Assembly: GCA_004299545.1 (NCBI GenBank)
Contig: SCRB01000292.1
Span: 1-7,133 of the forward strand
Reading direction: 5' to 3'
From: Rhizobiaceae bacterium
Lineage (GTDB): Bacteria > Pseudomonadota > Alphaproteobacteria > Rhizobiales > Rhizobiaceae
Length of the DNA: 7,133 bases
The notes beneath the pieces are model-generated. The model searched no databases. It saw only the letters and a program-made list of their open reading frames with translations, and was not told where the DNA came from. A program made the position numbers and the translations under genes. Below are positions 5,412 to 7,133 of the stretch, one piece after another. Every line of letters begins with the position of its first letter. The first letter of the stretch is position 1.

Positions 5412-5426
5412 GCGCGTCAAACGCGC
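5412..5426. terminator. Short GC hairpin between prmA and the DUF1328 gene
   Basis: GCGCGT (5412-5417) and ACGCGC (5421-5426) form a perfect 6-bp stem with a 3-base loop, overlapping the TGA stop of the minus-strand DUF1328 gene and lying 23 bases after the prmA stop. No T tract follows on either strand, so its role in ending these convergent transcripts is uncertain. Confidence 0.35.
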
Positions 5427-5581
5427 CGCATGAAGTGTGCGATCAGAGAAACGATCAGCAGGATCAGGAAGATATAGAAGATAATGTGCGCGATACCTGC
5501 AGCCGCGCCGGCAATACCACCGAATCCAAGCGCGCCGGCAATCAACGCGATCACAAAGAACATCAGTGCCCAGTAAAGCAT
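5417..5581 (-). CDS. DUF1328 (UPF0391) small membrane protein
   Basis: The product is 54 residues and is almost entirely membrane-embedded: [20 protein letters not shown], a Gly/Ala-rich turn ([12 protein letters not shown]), then a second hydrophobic span ([16 protein letters not shown]) and the basic end HFMRRV. This is the complete, characteristic DUF1328/UPF0391 pattern (E. coli YtjA type), with two transmembrane helices in the inner membrane. The biochemical function is unknown; members are often stress-induced. The start at 5581 is supported by AGGAG eight bases upstream. A textbook EcfG promoter lies 33-57 bases upstream, so expression is expected as part of the general stress response. 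It is convergent with prmA. The short length means it is easily missed by automated calling. Confidence 0.93.
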   Translation of the reverse strand: MLYWALMFFVIALIAGALGFGGIAGAAAGIAHIIFYIFLILLIVSLIAHFMRRV

Positions 5582-5613
5582 GTCAGCCTCTCCTGATTAT
5601 TCAGTCGGGGGAC

Positions 5614-5638
5614 AACGCGCTGGCTTGTTGATCGTTCC
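5614..5638 (-). promoter_or_regulatory. EcfG (general stress sigma factor) promoter for DUF1328
   Basis: On the minus strand GGAAC (5638-5634) is followed after exactly 16 bases by CGTT (5617-5614), a full match to the alphaproteobacterial EcfG consensus GGAAC-N16/17-CGTT. The start would fall near 5607, giving a leader of about 26 bases that includes the AGGAG ribosome site. Orientation, spacing and distance all suit the DUF1328 gene. Confidence 0.8.
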
Positions 5639-5680
5639 CTTGCTTCAATAGCGGTGTATTTTTTGGCCAATCGGCCTCGC

Positions 5681-5875
5681 TCAGAAAATAAAAGGCGATG
5701 CACCGCGAGCCCGGTACTCCAGATCCTCGCGCCTATAGCCCCGGATACGTAACGTTTCGTCATCGAGTCGCAGCAGCGCGGAACTCACATAGCGGTCGGC
5801 CTGCGCGCTGCGCGCAGCAACCACGGCCTCGAAAGCATTGCGGAAGAAACGGCCCTTTGCGTAAATCTTCGCCAT
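5681..5875 (-). CDS. Small basic protein, DUF1127-like C-terminal pattern
   Basis: The product is 64 residues, Arg- and Ala-rich with no signal peptide or membrane span, so probably cytoplasmic. A helix-forming N-terminal half (KGRFFRNAFEAVVAARSAQ, residues 7-25) is followed by ALLRLDDETLRIRGYRREDL (33-52). This resembles the DUF1127 pattern of a Leu-rich helix, an acidic turn and a [GY]-x-x-R-x-D-[IL] ending, but I would not assign the family on this alone. Similar short proteins occur in rhizobia as hypothetical proteins. Some DUF1127 proteins act in phosphate and carbon metabolism or RNA turnover; that role is not shown here. The start at 5875 has GGAGG five bases upstream. An in-frame ATG at 5887 overlaps that ribosome site and is less likely. 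It is followed by the DUF1328 gene, which has its own promoter. Confidence 0.7.
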   Translation of the reverse strand: MAKIYAKGRFFRNAFEAVVAARSAQADRYVSSALLRLDDETLRIRGYRREDLEYRARGASPFIF

Positions 5876-6063
5876 AACGGCCTCCATGACCAGGCATCTA
5901 TTTCCGGCAAATAGGTAAGTAATACTGACCAATATCACAACTGGCCTTTGTGCAATGCAGCATTCCGTTTTTGCATGGACGGCAACAGCGGCTGCCTTTG
6001 GCGCGTTGCCAGCATGGCGGCGGGAGGCTACCGTCGCCCCGTTTCATTTTCGAGAGTTGGCCC

Positions 6064-7133
6064 ATGTTCCAGTCATTCGATGCGAAAACCGACCCCGCGC
6101 AAGGCCGCGAACGGCTGCCGCGCCTGCGCCAGTGGCTGGCAGAACACCGGCTCGACGGCTTTCTCGTTCCACGTGCCGACGAGCATCAGGGCGAATATGT
6201 GCCGCCCTGTTCGGAAAGGCTGCGCTGGCTGACCGGCTTTACCGGATCGGCAGGCGCAGCGGTCATACTGGCTGACAAAGCACTCCTCTTTGTCGACGGC
6301 CGCTACACGCTCCAGGCTCGCGAGCAGGCCGACCCATCGCTCTTCACCATCGAAAGCCTTGTCGATCTGCCGCCCGACAAATGGATGAGGCTCCACCTCA
6401 CCAGGGGCACGCGCATCGGCTTCGATCCCTGGCTCCACACGATCGGCGAAGCCGAGCGGCTTGCCGATTCCGCGAAGGAGAAAGGCGCCGAACTCGTCGC
6501 TCTCGACCGGAATCCGATCGATCTCCTGTGGAAGGATCGACCCGAGCTGCCGTTGGAACCGGCGGAAATCCATCCGGCGGAATATGCCGGCGAATTGGCG
6601 GCGGACAAGCTCCGGCGCCTGGCGGATGCCGTCCGCGAGGCCGGTGCCACCTTCACCGTTCTGACCGATCCTTCCTCGCTCGCATGGGCCTTCAACATCC
6701 GCGGCCACGACGTGCCGCATACACCGCTGGCGCTCGGCTTCGCCGTCATCGCGGCCGACGGCGCCCACCGTCTTTTCATGGACGAGCGCAAGCTTTCGAT
6801 CGAAGTCAAAGCCTATCTGACCCAGCTTGCCGATCTTTTTCAACCCGACAGGCTGGAGCCCGAGCTGGTGGCGCTGGCGAAATCCGGCGCAGCGATCGGG
6901 CTCGATCCCGTTCTGGCAGCCGATCGTCTGCGGCAACTGGTCGAGGAGAACGGCGGCAAATACATTGCCCTTTCCGATCCGGCGCGGCTTCCCCGCGCAA
7001 CGAAGAACGAAGCGGAAATCGCGGGAACAAGGACGGCGCACAGGCGCGACGGCGCAGCGATGACGAAATTCCTCGCCTGGCTCGACCGCCAGCAGCCCGG
7101 CTCGCTGGACGAGATCGGTGCCGCGACTGCCCT
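6064..7133 (+). CDS. pepP: Aminopeptidase P family protein (M24), truncated at window end
   Basis: The frame gives 356 residues without a stop and runs off the window; the long, three-domain family members are about 600 residues. Domain 1 (creatinase N-terminal type, about 14-150) shows RLPRLRQWLAEHRLDGFLVP, DEHQGEYVPPCSERLRWLTG and the conserved FTGSAGAAVI...LFVDGRYTLQA. Domain 2 (about 155-308) has a similar fold with DPSSLAWAFNIRGHDVPHTP. The catalytic M24 domain only begins, at NEAEIAGTRTAHRRDGAAM (315-333); the Asp/Asp/His/Glu/Glu metal ligands lie beyond the window, so activity cannot be judged. The enzyme removes an N-terminal residue preceding proline, normally in the cytoplasm with divalent metals. 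No signal peptide is seen. The ATG at 6064 has a GAGAG site about eight bases upstream. The gene diverges from the 64-residue gene across 188 bases. A long minus-strand frame inside it is a codon-bias shadow. Confidence 0.93.
   Translation, partial: MFQSFDAKTDPAQGRERLPRLRQWLAEHRLDGFLVPRADEHQGEYVPPCSERLRWLTGFTGSAGAAVILADKALLFVDGRYTLQAREQADPSLFTIESLVDLPPDKWMRLHLTRGTRIGFDPWLHTIGEAERLADSAKEKGAELVALDRNPIDLLWKDRPELPLEPAEIHPAEYAGELAADKLRRLADAVREAGATFTVLTDPSSLAWAFNIRGHDVPHTPLALGFAVIAADGAHRLFMDERKLSIEVKAYLTQLADLFQPDRLEPELVALAKSGAAIGLDPVLAADRLRQLVEENGGKYIALSDPARLPRATKNEAEIAGTRTAHRRDGAAMTKFLAWLDRQQPGSLDEIGAATA

Noticed and set aside
5659..5676. GGCC-AATC-GGCC hairpin beside six T, as a terminator
   Set aside because: The T run precedes the stem on the plus strand and becomes A on the minus strand, so it is on the wrong side for termination in either direction. 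The stem is only 4 bp.
6073..7041. 322-codon minus-strand frame
   Set aside because: It is antisense to the aminopeptidase P gene, whose motifs are clear. There is no ribosome site or motif on the minus strand.
1..7133. tRNA, rRNA, CRISPR, insertion sequence or attachment site
   Set aside because: No cloverleaf, spaced direct-repeat array, transposase motif or terminal inverted repeat with target duplication was found on reading both strands.

Overview
The window reads as chromosomal DNA of an alphaproteobacterium, most likely Rhizobiales/Rhizobiaceae. The reasons are high GC with short AT-rich gaps between genes, a Sco1/SenC - PrmA - DUF1328 - aminopeptidase P order that I recall from rhizobial genomes, several small rhizobial-type proteins, and a promoter of the EcfG (alphaproteobacterial general stress sigma factor) type. 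No mobile element, tRNA, rRNA or CRISPR array was seen. The placement rests on protein recognition, not on a database search.

Layout, left to right. (1) 1-395, minus: the N-terminal part of an exported protein of unknown function, cut by the window edge, with a possible EcfG-type promoter in front. (2) 396-675: a gap with an AT-rich promoter-like block (about 505-560), then a structured leader ending in a strong intrinsic terminator only 14 bases before the next start codon. (3) 676-1893, plus: a 405-residue exported, probably outer-membrane beta-barrel protein. (4) Three minus-strand genes read in the order creA-family protein (3718-3182), hexapeptide acyltransferase (3089-2457) and a small secreted Gly/Asn/Leu/Ser repeat protein (2303-1953). 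The last converges on the barrel gene across a GC-rich hairpin. (5) A 193-base divergent gap holding a perfect dyad. (6) 3912-5388, plus: a Sco1/SenC copper chaperone followed 19 bases later by prmA (ribosomal protein L11 methyltransferase, TTG start), a likely transcription unit. (7) Minus: a 54-residue DUF1328 membrane protein (5581-5417) behind a textbook EcfG promoter, and a 64-residue basic protein (5875-5681). (8) 6064 to the window end, plus: a three-domain aminopeptidase P, truncated before its catalytic metal site.

The genes do not form one obvious pathway. Three themes recur. The first is cell-envelope and periplasmic proteins: the exported protein, the barrel, the repeat protein, CreA, Sco and DUF1328. 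The second is stress control, from one strong and one weaker EcfG-type promoter. The third is RNA-level control, from the leader terminator before the barrel gene and an 11-bp inverted repeat before the repeat-protein gene. The best candidates for something undescribed are the approximately 100-nt structured leader/sRNA at about 562-662 and the small repeat protein. I see no clear new multi-gene system.
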